Shown piece after piece: positions 15,846 to 23,434 of a DNA stretch of 26,162 nt. This DNA is from an uncultured Bacilli bacterium (GTDB lineage: Bacteria > Bacillota_I > Bacilli_A > RF39 > UBA660): positions 1 to 26,162 of the forward strand of contig CAKOXR010000007.1 of the NCBI GenBank assembly GCA_934130215.1. Reading direction: 5' to 3'. The position numbers and the translations under genes are program-made. The notes under the pieces were generated by a model. That model searched no databases and had not been told where the DNA came from. It saw only the letters and a list, made by a program, of their open reading frames with translations. Positions within the stretch are counted from its first letter, which is position 1. Each line of letters starts with the position of its first letter.

Positions 15846-17141
15846 TTACAAAAACATTGCCATATATAAAGGAATATTCATTATTGAATTAGAATATCCT
15901 ATATTCTTAGAAGATAATTTTATTCCTTGTTCAAGTCCCCAATTTTTCATTATTGAATTTAATGATTTAGCCTTTGTATTATCTGCTGATTTTACCTCTA
16001 CTGCAGTTACTTTATTATTATATTTTATTATGAAATCAACTTCAAGTGTTGAATTATATTCAAAGTAATATAATTTTTTACCTAACTTTCCAAATATATC
16101 AGCTATAATATTTTCATATATTGCACCCTTGTATATTCCCAAATTACCATTTATTATTTCAAGTGCTGAACCTTCCTCTAGCATTGACATCAAAAGTCCA
16201 GTATCTTTCATATATACCTTAAAAACATCATCTTTACTATTACCCTCAAGTGGTGATTCAGGAATACTTAAATTATGACAAAAATTTATTATACCTGCAT
16301 CGTATAGCCATTCTAAGCAACCAAAGTATTTTTTACTATTCCCATTTTTATCAACTAAATTGTATCTAAATTTTTTATAATCCTTTGCAAGTTGTCTAGG
16401 TATAGAATCAAAACAATCACGAATTTTTGATTTATCATCATCAATAGCATATTTTATAATATCATCCCTATAATCGCTTACAATGTTTTTTTGTAATTTA
16501 ATTGCACTTTCAAAATTATGGTTAGTTACAAATTCATCAACAACTCTTGGCATTCCACCTATAACTATATATTCCTTAAATAATTCCATCATTCTATTAT
16601 GAATAGAACTAGGTATTTCCTTTAGATTAATAAAATATTCCTTTAAATAATCAATTGCTTGTTCATCAACACCATTTGCCCAACAAAATTCTTCAAAATC
16701 CAAAGAATTCATTTCTAATCTTTCTACATATCCTACAGGAAAAGAAGATACCCTTTTATAGGCAATACCAAGTAAAGAGCCAGAAGCAATAACATCAAAT
16801 CTTTCATCTTGTGCTAGAAATTTTAAAGATGTTATGGCATTTTCACAAACCTGGATTTCATCTAATATAATAAGTGTTTTGCCATTAATAATGGTGCTAT
16901 TAGGAACAATAAGAGATATTTTTTTTATTATAGTATCACTATCTAAATTACCATTAAATATATCTTTATAACTCTCATTTTGAATAAAGTTTATATTTAT
17001 ACACTTCTCATAATTTTCTTTACCAAACTTTTCTATTATATATGTCTTACCTACTTGTCTTGCACCAACAACTAATAAACAGTTGTTTTTATGATTTTCT
17101 TTCCATTCAATTAATTTTTTTAGTACTTTTCTTTTTAACAT
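15846..17141 (-). CDS. ATP-binding protein, AAA_14/DUF4143 family
   Basis: A 431-residue member of the widespread AAA_14 + DUF4143 ATPases. The N-terminal P-loop ATPase domain has Walker A GARQVGKT (26-33), Walker B LIILDEIQ (D94, E95) and the sensor-like VIASGSLLGI. A helical middle with YIVIGGMPRVVDEFV follows. The C-terminal DUF4143 domain contains a PD-(D/E)xK nuclease-like core, EVDFIIKYNNKVTAVEVKS. These proteins are common in gut bacteria and archaea, often in many copies per genome, with no settled function; nuclease activity is inferred from the motif only. GGTGATAATT precedes the ATG. It stands alone on its strand, and a TATAAT (17165-17160) without a clear -35 lies 19 bp upstream. 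Confidence 0.9.
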   Translation of the reverse strand: MLKRKVLKKLIEWKENHKNNCLLVVGARQVGKTYIIEKFGKENYEKCININFIQNESYKDIFNGNLDSDTIIKKISLIVPNSTIINGKTLIILDEIQVCENAITSLKFLAQDERFDVIASGSLLGIAYKRVSSFPVGYVERLEMNSLDFEEFCWANGVDEQAIDYLKEYFINLKEIPSSIHNRMMELFKEYIVIGGMPRVVDEFVTNHNFESAIKLQKNIVSDYRDDIIKYAIDDDKSKIRDCFDSIPRQLAKDYKKFRYNLVDKNGNSKKYFGCLEWLYDAGIINFCHNLSIPESPLEGNSKDDVFKVYMKDTGLLMSMLEEGSALEIINGNLGIYKGAIYENIIADIFGKLGKKLYYFEYNSTLEVDFIIKYNNKVTAVEVKSADNTKAKSLNSIMKNWGLEQGIKLSSKNIGYSNSIMNIPLYMAMFL

Positions 17142-17208
17142 ATAATTATCACCACTTATATTATAACACTTTTTACAATTATATACATACTTTTTTAATA
17201 ATTTTACA

Positions 17209-17297
17209 TTTTTTCAAAGGAATATTTTGATTCCATGCTTTTTTTTCAAAGGAATAATTTAAAATGAGCCATTTTTTATATTTTTTTCAAAGGAATA
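17209..17297. repeat. three direct copies of a 16-bp repeat
   Basis: TTTTTTCAAAGGAATA occurs at 17209-17224, 17241-17256 and 17282-17297, spaced 32 and 41 bp apart. It lies in the 228-bp region between divergent genes. The sequences between copies are not related, so it is not a simple tandem array. Copies 2 and 3 fall inside two very short overlapping plus-strand ORFs (starts at 17235 and 17264) that both encode FFQRN. Confidence 0.75.
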
Positions 17298-17325
17298 GTT
17301 ATTTAATTATATAAGAGTACTACTA

Positions 17326-17354
17326 TTTACAATGCTAAAAAAAAAAGATATAAT
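17326..17354 (+). promoter_or_regulatory. promoter of the DUF3137-like gene
   Basis: TTTACA (17326-17331), 17-bp spacer, TATAAT (17349-17354). Initiation near 17361 coincides with the GGTGAT ribosome binding site, leaving a leader of about 9 nt. Confidence 0.6.
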
Positions 17355-17369
17355 TATTATGGTGATTAT

Positions 17370-18296
17370 ATGAAAAACTTTGATGAAATATATAAAAAAT
17401 TACAATTAAATCATTCAGTTGAACTAAATAATTTAAGAAACAAATGCAAGAAAAAAATATTATTAGTAAAATACTATATTTTATTTTTAGTAATACTTAC
17501 AATTATTTTAGAAAGTTTAAACTATGTATTTATATATAAAGATTATAAAGCTGTTTTTTATGTCATTACTATTTTAATAATGGCTCTATTTATTAATTAT
17601 TTAAAAAAGATTTTAAACTATAAAAAAATTAAATATCCTGCTAGTGAACAAATAAAAATAATTAATGACAAAAATATGATAAATTATGTTGATTACTTCA
17701 AAAATCAATTAATAAAAGATCTAATACATGAAGTAAATGAAAATATTATTTATTCAAGTAATACTGGATTAAATGAAGATATTTATTTAAGATTTTTTGA
17801 TGGTTTAGATAAAAAAAAATATACCAAATATATATCAGAAGATTATATGAAAATAAATAATATTTGGATATATGATGTTAGTACATATAGAAATGAAACA
17901 GATAAACAAAAGAATGAATTTAAAATATTTAGTGGTTTAATTTCTATAAGTGAAACTAAAAAACAAAATAATTTTATGATTTGTCCTAAAAATAATGATT
18001 ACAATATAACTTTAAATAAAGTTAGAAGTTTTAAAAACTTTAATTTATATGGAGATAATATAGAATTAAATAATGATATAATAAATAGTCTTAATCATTT
18101 TATTGAATATAGTGGTTCTAAATTTGATATAATTTGTAAAAATAATGCTTTATTAATAAGAGGTCATTTTAATTGTATGTTTGATCCTAACATATATATT
18201 GGATATATGCCAAAAAAATTATTATATATTTACTATAGAAATTTATATGAATTTTTATTATTAATAAATAAAGTTACTGATTATTTAAATCAGTAA
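17370..18296 (+). CDS. DUF3137-like membrane protein
   Basis: A 308-residue protein with a basic N-terminus, two transmembrane helices (about residues 30-49 and 60-77) in a short hairpin, and a large soluble C-terminal domain. The layout, and segments such as YYxxx...DEIYKKL at the start and FKIFSGLISISE (about residue 187), resemble DUF3137 proteins, but similarity is only moderate by eye. Conserved aromatic and basic residues are scattered and there is no catalytic motif I can name. GGTGATTAT lies just before the ATG. It has its own promoter and a strong terminator and is transcribed divergently from the DUF4143-type ATPase. Function unknown. Confidence 0.65.
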   Translation: MKNFDEIYKKLQLNHSVELNNLRNKCKKKILLVKYYILFLVILTIILESLNYVFIYKDYKAVFYVITILIMALFINYLKKILNYKKIKYPASEQIKIINDKNMINYVDYFKNQLIKDLIHEVNENIIYSSNTGLNEDIYLRFFDGLDKKKYTKYISEDYMKINNIWIYDVSTYRNETDKQKNEFKIFSGLISISETKKQNNFMICPKNNDYNITLNKVRSFKNFNLYGDNIELNNDIINSLNHFIEYSGSKFDIICKNNALLIRGHFNCMFDPNIYIGYMPKKLLYIYYRNLYEFLLLINKVTDYLNQ

Positions 18297-18306
18297 CTTT
18301 TTTTTA
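18270..18306 (+). terminator. strong terminator after the DUF3137-like gene
   Basis: A perfect 12-bp stem AAGTTACTGATT (18271-18282), loop ATTTA, AATCAGTAACTT (18288-18299), then eight T. The last codons of the gene form its left arm. The convergent glycosyltransferase gene ends at 18304 and may use it in reverse. Confidence 0.9.
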
Positions 18307-19476
18307 TTTTTTATTTATTAAATCAATATATAATTCATATGCTTTATCAACCATTTGTTTCCATGTTTTATATAAATCTAAATAAGCATTTTTAGAAACT
18401 TTTTCATATAATTCTTTATTAGACATAACCTCTATTATTTTATCAGAATAAGCACCTACTGTATAATCAGATAAAAAACCATTAACATTATCAGTAACAG
18501 TTGCAGCAGTTGCTGTATTTTTTAGAAAAACTGTAGGTGTAGATTGACTTGCTGCTTCAATTTGTACAATTGATGAAGCATCATATACCGATGGAAAAAG
18601 AAATAAATCTGCTCTACTAAAATAATATGCAAGTTCTTTTCTATTAGTTACTTTACCACATAAAAAGGCATCATTATCAAGTTTACATTCATGAATTTTG
18701 TTCATTAATTTTTCTTCATCCAATCCTGCTCCTACATATAACATTTTAAATTTAAGTTTTGGAGCTTTTTCTTTAACAGCTTTTAAACAATCTGCAATAA
18801 ATAAAATATTTTTTAATGTATTTATTCGTCCAACAAATAAAAATACTTTTTCATCTTTCTTTATATTATATTTTTTATTAATAAAATCATGAGCTTTCTT
18901 AACATCCTCAACTGGTTCCATTTCTGTTGCATTATTCATTACTCTAGGCATACATTTATATCCATATTCTTCATGATATATTCTTGCAACTTCTTTATTA
19001 ACAGCCCAACATTCATCACATTTATTAAATAATTTAATTAATCTATTATTTAGTTTCTTGGCAATAAATTCTGATTTTACTGCTTTTTCAAAGTCTTGTT
19101 TAAATTGACTGTGCATTGTAGCTACACATGGAATATGATGTTTTTTAGCATATTTTAACCCTATTTCACCCATTGTAAATGGAGAATGAATATGTACTAT
19201 ATCTAAATTATATTTATCTAATTCTTTTTCAAATTTTTTATCTAATTTTGGTATTGGTAATGAATAATCTAGAAATGGTACCTTTAATGAATGACATCTT
19301 ACTACCTTGTATGGAAATACTGAATCATCATATTCTCTTCCTGCATATCTTGGTACAAATACTATAACATTTGCGAATTCAGATAACACTCTTGCATAGT
19401 TATCTACAACCATTATTACTCCATCTGCCATTGGGAAGAAGGAATCATTAAATAGACCTATTGTTAATTTTTTCAT
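18304..19476 (-). CDS. glycosyltransferase family 4 protein
   Basis: A 390-residue GT-B fold retaining glycosyltransferase. The N-terminal acceptor domain begins MKKLTIGLFNDSFFPMADGV, with HIHSPFTMGEIGLKYAK and the THSQF segment. The C-terminal donor domain has FLFVGRINTLKN (phosphate-binding region) and LFLFPSVYDASSIVQIEAASQSTPTV. In the usual E-x7-E signature the first Glu is replaced by Asp; the second (QIE) is kept. Relatives include glucosyl-diacylglycerol synthases that make membrane glycolipids, a likely but unproven role here. The ATG overlaps the hisS TGA (ATGA, 19473-19476). Its AGGAGG ribosome binding site is formed by two AGG Arg codons near the end of hisS, so translation is coupled. 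Confidence 0.88.
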   Translation of the reverse strand: MKKLTIGLFNDSFFPMADGVIMVVDNYARVLSEFANVIVFVPRYAGREYDDSVFPYKVVRCHSLKVPFLDYSLPIPKLDKKFEKELDKYNLDIVHIHSPFTMGEIGLKYAKKHHIPCVATMHSQFKQDFEKAVKSEFIAKKLNNRLIKLFNKCDECWAVNKEVARIYHEEYGYKCMPRVMNNATEMEPVEDVKKAHDFINKKYNIKKDEKVFLFVGRINTLKNILFIADCLKAVKEKAPKLKFKMLYVGAGLDEEKLMNKIHECKLDNDAFLCGKVTNRKELAYYFSRADLFLFPSVYDASSIVQIEAASQSTPTVFLKNTATAATVTDNVNGFLSDYTVGAYSDKIIEVMSNKELYEKVSKNAYLDLYKTWKQMVDKAYELYIDLINKK

Positions 19477-20741
19477 TTTTGCCTCCTTATAAATTCATCA
19501 ATATCTATCATTTCTTGTGAACTTTCTTTCATATTTTTTATTGTTATTTTATTTTCTTTTATTTCATTTTCGCCTATTACTATAACATAAGGTATATTTT
19601 CTTTGTTAGCATAATCAAAACTTTTCTTTATTTTTCTTTTATTCATTTCAATTAAAACTTTCTTATTTTTGTTTCTTAATTTTTGTGCTAGTTCTAAACA
19701 ATATACTTCAGTATCCATTGGAATTATATAGTAATCAATCATACTTTTATTTTCTTCATTTTTAAGTATAACATATATTGGTTCCAAACCAAAAGAAAGT
19801 CCTACTGCTGGATAAGAATTACCGTCATTTATAAAATTAGTTATAATTTTATCGTATCTTCCACCTGCTCCTAATGATCCTGTTATTCTTTTTAATTTGT
19901 CTCTAAATTCAAATACAATTCCAGTATATATTTCTAATCCTCTTGATAAATAAGAATCAAATGTTATATTATTTTCATAATTTAATTGTTTTAAATAATT
20001 TGTTACTTCATTTAATTCTTCTAATCCTTCTTTTAATATTAAATTATTTGTATTTTTATATAAAATATTATATTCATCTAATGATTTTCCAAAAATATTA
20101 AAAATGTTATTTGTTATATTTTCATCAATATTTTGTTCTTTAAACATTTTATAAATTTCTACTTTTTCAACTTTATCTAATTTATCTAATATTCCAATTA
20201 CTTTAAATGTTGGATTAGTTATTCCAGATTCTATTAATAATCCATTCATTAATTTTCTATTGTTATATAATATATTAATATCAATTCCTAGTTGTTTAAA
20301 TATTTCAATTGCCATAATCATTTGTTCAACTTCGATTAATCTTCCTTCTATTCCAACAACATCAACATCACATTGGTAAAATTCTCTTGTTCTTCCTAAT
20401 TTTACTGGTCCATTTCTAAATACTTTTCCAATTTCATATCTTCTAAATGGTAATCTTAATTCTTTTTGAAGGCCTACTACTTTACAAAATGGTACAGTTA
20501 AATCGTATCTTAATCCAATATCTCTATTTCCTTGGTCTGTTAATCTATATATTTCATTTAATATTTCATCTTTTTCATCATATTTTAGTGCTAGTAAATC
20601 ATAGTAGTTTAATATTGGTGTTTCAAGTGGCATATAACCATATTTTTCAAAGTTTGTTTTTAATGTGTCAATTATTTTGTTTCTAATTAGTTGTTCTTTT
20701 GGTAAAAAGTCTTCTGTTCCTTTTAAGTTTTTTAATTCCAT
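19473..20741 (-). CDS. hisS: histidyl-tRNA synthetase
   Basis: A class II aminoacyl-tRNA synthetase that charges tRNA-His. The 422-residue product is normal in length. Features: N-terminal LKGTEDFLP, motif 1 around YGYMPLETPILNY, motif 2 FRRYEIGKVFRNGP...GRTREFYQCDVDVVG, the histidine-binding segment LSRGLEIYTGIVFE (LVRGLDYYTG in most bacteria), and motif 3 GGRYDKI...VGLSFGLEPI. The C-terminal anticodon-binding domain is present. An upstream in-frame start at 20789 exists, but AAAGGAG (20754-20748) fits ATG 20741, giving MELKNLKGTEDFLP. It starts 11 bp after the small unknown gene and overlaps the glycosyltransferase by 4 bp. No T-box leader is visible. Confidence 0.96.
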   Translation of the reverse strand: MELKNLKGTEDFLPKEQLIRNKIIDTLKTNFEKYGYMPLETPILNYYDLLALKYDEKDEILNEIYRLTDQGNRDIGLRYDLTVPFCKVVGLQKELRLPFRRYEIGKVFRNGPVKLGRTREFYQCDVDVVGIEGRLIEVEQMIMAIEIFKQLGIDINILYNNRKLMNGLLIESGITNPTFKVIGILDKLDKVEKVEIYKMFKEQNIDENITNNIFNIFGKSLDEYNILYKNTNNLILKEGLEELNEVTNYLKQLNYENNITFDSYLSRGLEIYTGIVFEFRDKLKRITGSLGAGGRYDKIITNFINDGNSYPAVGLSFGLEPIYVILKNEENKSMIDYYIIPMDTEVYCLELAQKLRNKNKKVLIEMNKRKIKKSFDYANKENIPYVIVIGENEIKENKITIKNMKESSQEMIDIDEFIRRQK

Positions 20742-20752
20742 TTTAATCTCCT

Positions 20753-21118
20753 TTAATTTAATTTTTTTTGTTTTTGTGTTCTTATCCAATAATCTTTTTT
20801 TAAATTTTGTTCAAGTAAATTTATTATTAATCGATCATTTTTATTGTTTTCATCTAATTCTTCTTCAATTAATCTAGTTATATATATCATTCTAGCTGAT
20901 TTAATTGGTATTTTTTTATCTTCAATTAAATCTTCAACATAATCAGGATAGAAGTTTGAGTAAACTAAATTATATGCTGAAATTATTTTATAAATTTTAG
21001 CTATATTGGTTCTATCAGATATTTGATTTAAAGATCTTACATAATTATCATATAAATCTTCATAATAAATTAATGTTTTGTTTTTAAGCCCTAATAAATT
21101 AAGTGCTGATTCAAGCAT
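20753..21118 (-). CDS. small helical hypothetical protein upstream of hisS
   Basis: A 121-residue, mostly helical soluble protein of unknown function. It begins MLESALNLLGLKNKTLIYYEDLYDNYV-like and is rich in Ile, Leu, Asn and acidic residues. The central part (YKIISAYNLVYSNFYPDYVEDLIEDKKIPIKSARMIYITRLIEEEL) looks like packed helices, and the tail is basic (KKDYWIRTQKQKK). There is no membrane segment. GGTGATATC precedes the ATG. It is the first gene of the hisS-glycosyltransferase operon, 11 bp ahead of hisS, with a weak candidate promoter upstream. Confidence 0.75.
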   Translation of the reverse strand: MLESALNLLGLKNKTLIYYEDLYDNYVRSLNQISDRTNIAKIYKIISAYNLVYSNFYPDYVEDLIEDKKIPIKSARMIYITRLIEEELDENNKNDRLIINLLEQNLKKDYWIRTQKQKKLN

Positions 21119-21140
21119 GATATCACCTTTTTCTTACTTT

Positions 21141-21169
21141 ATTATATCATACTTTAATGATTGTTTTAA
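21141..21169 (-). promoter_or_regulatory. weak candidate promoter of the hisS operon
   Basis: On the minus strand TTAAAA (21169-21164), 17 bp, TATAAT (21146-21141). The -10 is perfect and the -35 poor. Confidence 0.35.
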
Positions 21170-21198
21170 AAAAAAATAGAGATTTATGTTCTATTTTT
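21167..21198 (-). terminator. terminator of murI-mutM
   Basis: On the minus strand AAAAATAGA (21198-21190), a 10-nt loop, then TCTATTTTT running into a longer U tract (21179-21171 onward). The mutM TAG stop is within the left arm. Confidence 0.75.
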
Positions 21199-22000
21199 GA
21201 CAATTTGGGCAATAATAAGTTGATCTTCCACCTATTTTATCAATTTTTATTATTGAATTACATTTTTTACATTTTTTTTGACAATGAACTAATAGGTCTT
21301 GTTGAAATCTTCCGTGTATTCCTTCACTTGATGTATATGTTCTTATAGTTGTTCCACCTTTTTTTATTGCTTCATTTAATACAAAATTTGTATTTTTTAT
21401 TATTTCTTTTAAGTTATCAATTGTTAATTCTTTTGGTTTTGTATATGGATTTATATGTGATAAAAATAGTATTTCATCAGCATAGATGTTTCCTATTCCT
21501 GCTATTATACTTTGGTCTAATAAAGTTTCTTTTATTGGTTTTCTTATATTTTTATATTTTTCTTGTAAATAAATATAATTTAACTTAGGATCGTTTGGTT
21601 CTAGGCCTAATAAATTTAATGGTTTACTATTAAAAGCTAGTTCTTTTTTATATAAATACATTCTTCCAAATTTTCTTGTATCTTGATATCTTAAATTAAA
21701 ATCTTTAAAGTAAAATATAACATGTTCATGTTCAGTTATTTTTTGGTTTGTTTTTATATTATATTTTCCTTCCATCCTTAAATGACTTAATAAATAATAA
21801 TCATTTAACTCAAATAATAACCATTTTCCTCTTCTTTTAATATCTAATATTGTTTGGTTTATTATTTGTTTTTTAAATTGTTCTACTTCTGGATATTCAA
21901 TCATTTCATTATAAAAAACTTTTATATTTAAAATTTTTTGATTTATTAATTTTGGTTTTAATATTTCTTTGACTGTTTCAACTTCTGGTAATTCGGGCAT
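21191..22000 (-). CDS. mutM: formamidopyrimidine-DNA glycosylase (Fpg)
   Basis: A base-excision repair enzyme that removes 8-oxoguanine and formamidopyrimidines and nicks the abasic site. At 269 residues its length is normal. The mature N-terminus is PELPEVETV: catalytic Pro2, Glu3 and Glu6 are intact. Lys59 in RRGKWL is the conserved DNA-contacting lysine. SHLRMEGK, HVIFYFKD, RYQDTRKFG and IAGIGNIYADEILF (helix-two-turn-helix) follow. A complete C-terminal zinc finger (CQKKCKKC...GGRSTYYCPNCQ) carries the conserved Arg. The ATG lies inside the end of murI (23-bp overlap), indicating coupled expression. Confidence 0.96.
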   Translation of the reverse strand: MPELPEVETVKEILKPKLINQKILNIKVFYNEMIEYPEVEQFKKQIINQTILDIKRRGKWLLFELNDYYLLSHLRMEGKYNIKTNQKITEHEHVIFYFKDFNLRYQDTRKFGRMYLYKKELAFNSKPLNLLGLEPNDPKLNYIYLQEKYKNIRKPIKETLLDQSIIAGIGNIYADEILFLSHINPYTKPKELTIDNLKEIIKNTNFVLNEAIKKGGTTIRTYTSSEGIHGRFQQDLLVHCQKKCKKCNSIIKIDKIGGRSTYYCPNCQK

Positions 22001-22661
22001 ATTTTACTTCTCCATCTATTATTTTTTTGATATTTTGTTTTAATTGTTTATTTACATTTGTAAAATAAATGTCAATTGTTCCTTTTCCTTCATTATGTGA
22101 AAGGTTAATTATTTCTCCCATATTTATTGTTTCATTTTTTATATATTTTTTTATTAATGGGAAATGTGTACAAGCTAGTACAATTATATCATCATTTGGT
22201 ATTTTATTTATAATTATTTTTTTATTTATTTTATTATTTTCGATCATTGGTACAAATTCTGGACACTCTATTTCTAAACAGCCATATTTTAAATTGTTTT
22301 TAAATATGTGAGTATTTATAGTAGCACTTGTTGCGAATATTGTAACTTTCTTTTTTATGTTTTTATTTATATATTTTATTGTTGGTGTAATTATATCTAT
22401 TATTTTTGTTTTTGTTTTAATATATGGTAATATATTTGATGATAGAGTTCCACATGCGATTATTATTAAATCAACATTTTTAGATTCGAGAAAATTTATC
22501 ATGTTTTGACCTAAAACTATTAATTCATTTAATGGTTTATTACCATATGGTATATTTTCGTTATCTCCGATATAAATATATTCATTATTAGGATACTTAT
22601 TTTTTAATTCTTTTAATACTGTTAATCCCCCTAATCCTGAATCACATAATCCGATTTTCAT
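21978..22661 (-). CDS. murI: glutamate racemase
   Basis: MurI makes D-glutamate for peptidoglycan, so this organism presumably builds a cell wall. The 227-residue protein is shorter than the usual 260-270. Present are the N-terminal GLCDSGLGGLTV (D7, S8), IPYG (37-40), catalytic Cys70 in IIACGTLSSN and catalytic Cys164 in ACTHFPL with His166. The canonical ACNTA is altered to ACGTL, replacing a conserved Asn; this is a notable departure but other key residues are intact. The C-terminal helices are shortened. AAGGAG lies 5-6 nt before the ATG. It is first in a two-gene operon with mutM and lies after a terminator. Confidence 0.88.
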   Translation of the reverse strand: MKIGLCDSGLGGLTVLKELKNKYPNNEYIYIGDNENIPYGNKPLNELIVLGQNMINFLESKNVDLIIIACGTLSSNILPYIKTKTKIIDIITPTIKYINKNIKKKVTIFATSATINTHIFKNNLKYGCLEIECPEFVPMIENNKINKKIIINKIPNDDIIVLACTHFPLIKKYIKNETINMGEIINLSHNEGKGTIDIYFTNVNKQLKQNIKKIIDGEVKYARITRS

Positions 22662-22685
22662 ATTTACTCCTTATTCTAGTTCGTT

Positions 22686-22712
22686 ATTAAAAAGAAGTGA
22701 AATCACTTCTTT
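22686..22712 (-). terminator. terminator after the DUF5011-type protein gene
   Basis: Stem AAAGAAGTG (22691-22699) / CACTTCTTT (22704-22712) with a 4-nt loop. On the minus strand it is followed by five U. It separates the membrane protein gene from murI. Confidence 0.8.
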
Positions 22713-23346
22713 AGATAACTTTTACTATTCTTACTAGTTCTTTTTTTATATTAGGATGATCTATTTTATATACAATTTTATATGTTCCTGGTATTTCAAC
22801 ATCAACATTTCCAGTTACTGTTATATAGTCCTCTGGTTTATTTTCACCTGGTAATATTATTACATATCCATCATCATAATATTTTTTCCCTTTTTGAATT
22901 GTTACTTCTTCTTCCCCTATTAAAGTGAATATTATTTCTGTTTTATCTAATACTGTTATTGTTCTTGATTTTAACAAGGTTGTATTTCCAAGATTCATTT
23001 TATATGTTATTTCATATATTCCTGGTTCGTTTGTATTAACTGTTCCAAGTACTTTTACTTTATTTGATAAATCATTTCCATATTCGTTTTTAGCTTCGAA
23101 TCCGGGTTCAATATATTCTTGACCTACATATAAAACCATAGATGATGTTCCTTTTAACTTAAATATAAATTCTCCTTGTGGTTTTTTATTTATTTTTTTA
23201 TTTATATAATTATTACCTAAAAACAATATTAATATTACTACCGCTATAAGAGATATTGTTGTTAATAGTTTCCCTAATGGTTTTTTTTCGCCTGTTGCAG
23301 CATTTCTTAATCCTATGTTTTCTAAAAATAAATCAAATTTTTTCAT
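22711..23346 (-). CDS. membrane-anchored protein with two Ig-like (DUF5011-type) domains
   Basis: A 211-residue cell-surface protein. It has a cytosolic N-terminus of about 27 residues (MKKFDLFLENIGL...GEKKPLGK), one transmembrane helix at about 28-46 (TTISLIAVVILILFLG), and two extracellular beta-sandwich repeats. Each repeat follows the DUF5011 pattern: FKLKG...VLYVGQEYIEPGFEA...VNTNEPGIYEITYK, then FTLIG...TIQKGKKYYDDGYVI...VDVEIPGTYKIVYK. Such domains mediate adhesion or act as spacers on Firmicutes surface proteins. The usual sorting signal is absent because the protein is anchored at its N-terminus. I chose ATG 23346 (GAGG 5 nt before) rather than GTG 23352. Confidence 0.82.
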   Translation of the reverse strand: MKKFDLFLENIGLRNAATGEKKPLGKLLTTISLIAVVILILFLGNNYINKKINKKPQGEFIFKLKGTSSMVLYVGQEYIEPGFEAKNEYGNDLSNKVKVLGTVNTNEPGIYEITYKMNLGNTTLLKSRTITVLDKTEIIFTLIGEEEVTIQKGKKYYDDGYVIILPGENKPEDYITVTGNVDVEIPGTYKIVYKIDHPNIKKELVRIVKVI

Positions 23347-23364
23347 AGACACCTCATTAGTATA

Positions 23365-23393
23365 ATTATATCATTTTAAAATTGACTAGTCTA
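23365..23393 (-). promoter_or_regulatory. candidate promoter of the DUF5011-type protein gene
   Basis: On the minus strand TAGACT (23393-23388), 17 bp, TATAAT (23370-23365), giving a leader of about 12 nt before the ATG. Confidence 0.45.
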
Positions 23394-23434
23394 TATTATT
23401 TTTATAAAAGAATGATAATTACTTTATTTTATAG

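Noticed and set aside
20447..20686. Plus-strand open frames opposite hisS, mutM, murI and other minus-strand genes.
   Set aside because: They are antisense shadows caused by AT-rich codon usage: hydrophobic low-complexity translations without ribosome binding sites.
20742..21190. T-box leader for hisS.
   Set aside because: No AGGGTGGNACCGCG-type T-box sequence; the space upstream of hisS is filled by a coding gene.
23365..23434. Clear terminator after rloB.
   Set aside because: Only a weak imperfect pairing (AAAGAA/TTCTTT) is visible, without a convincing U tract.
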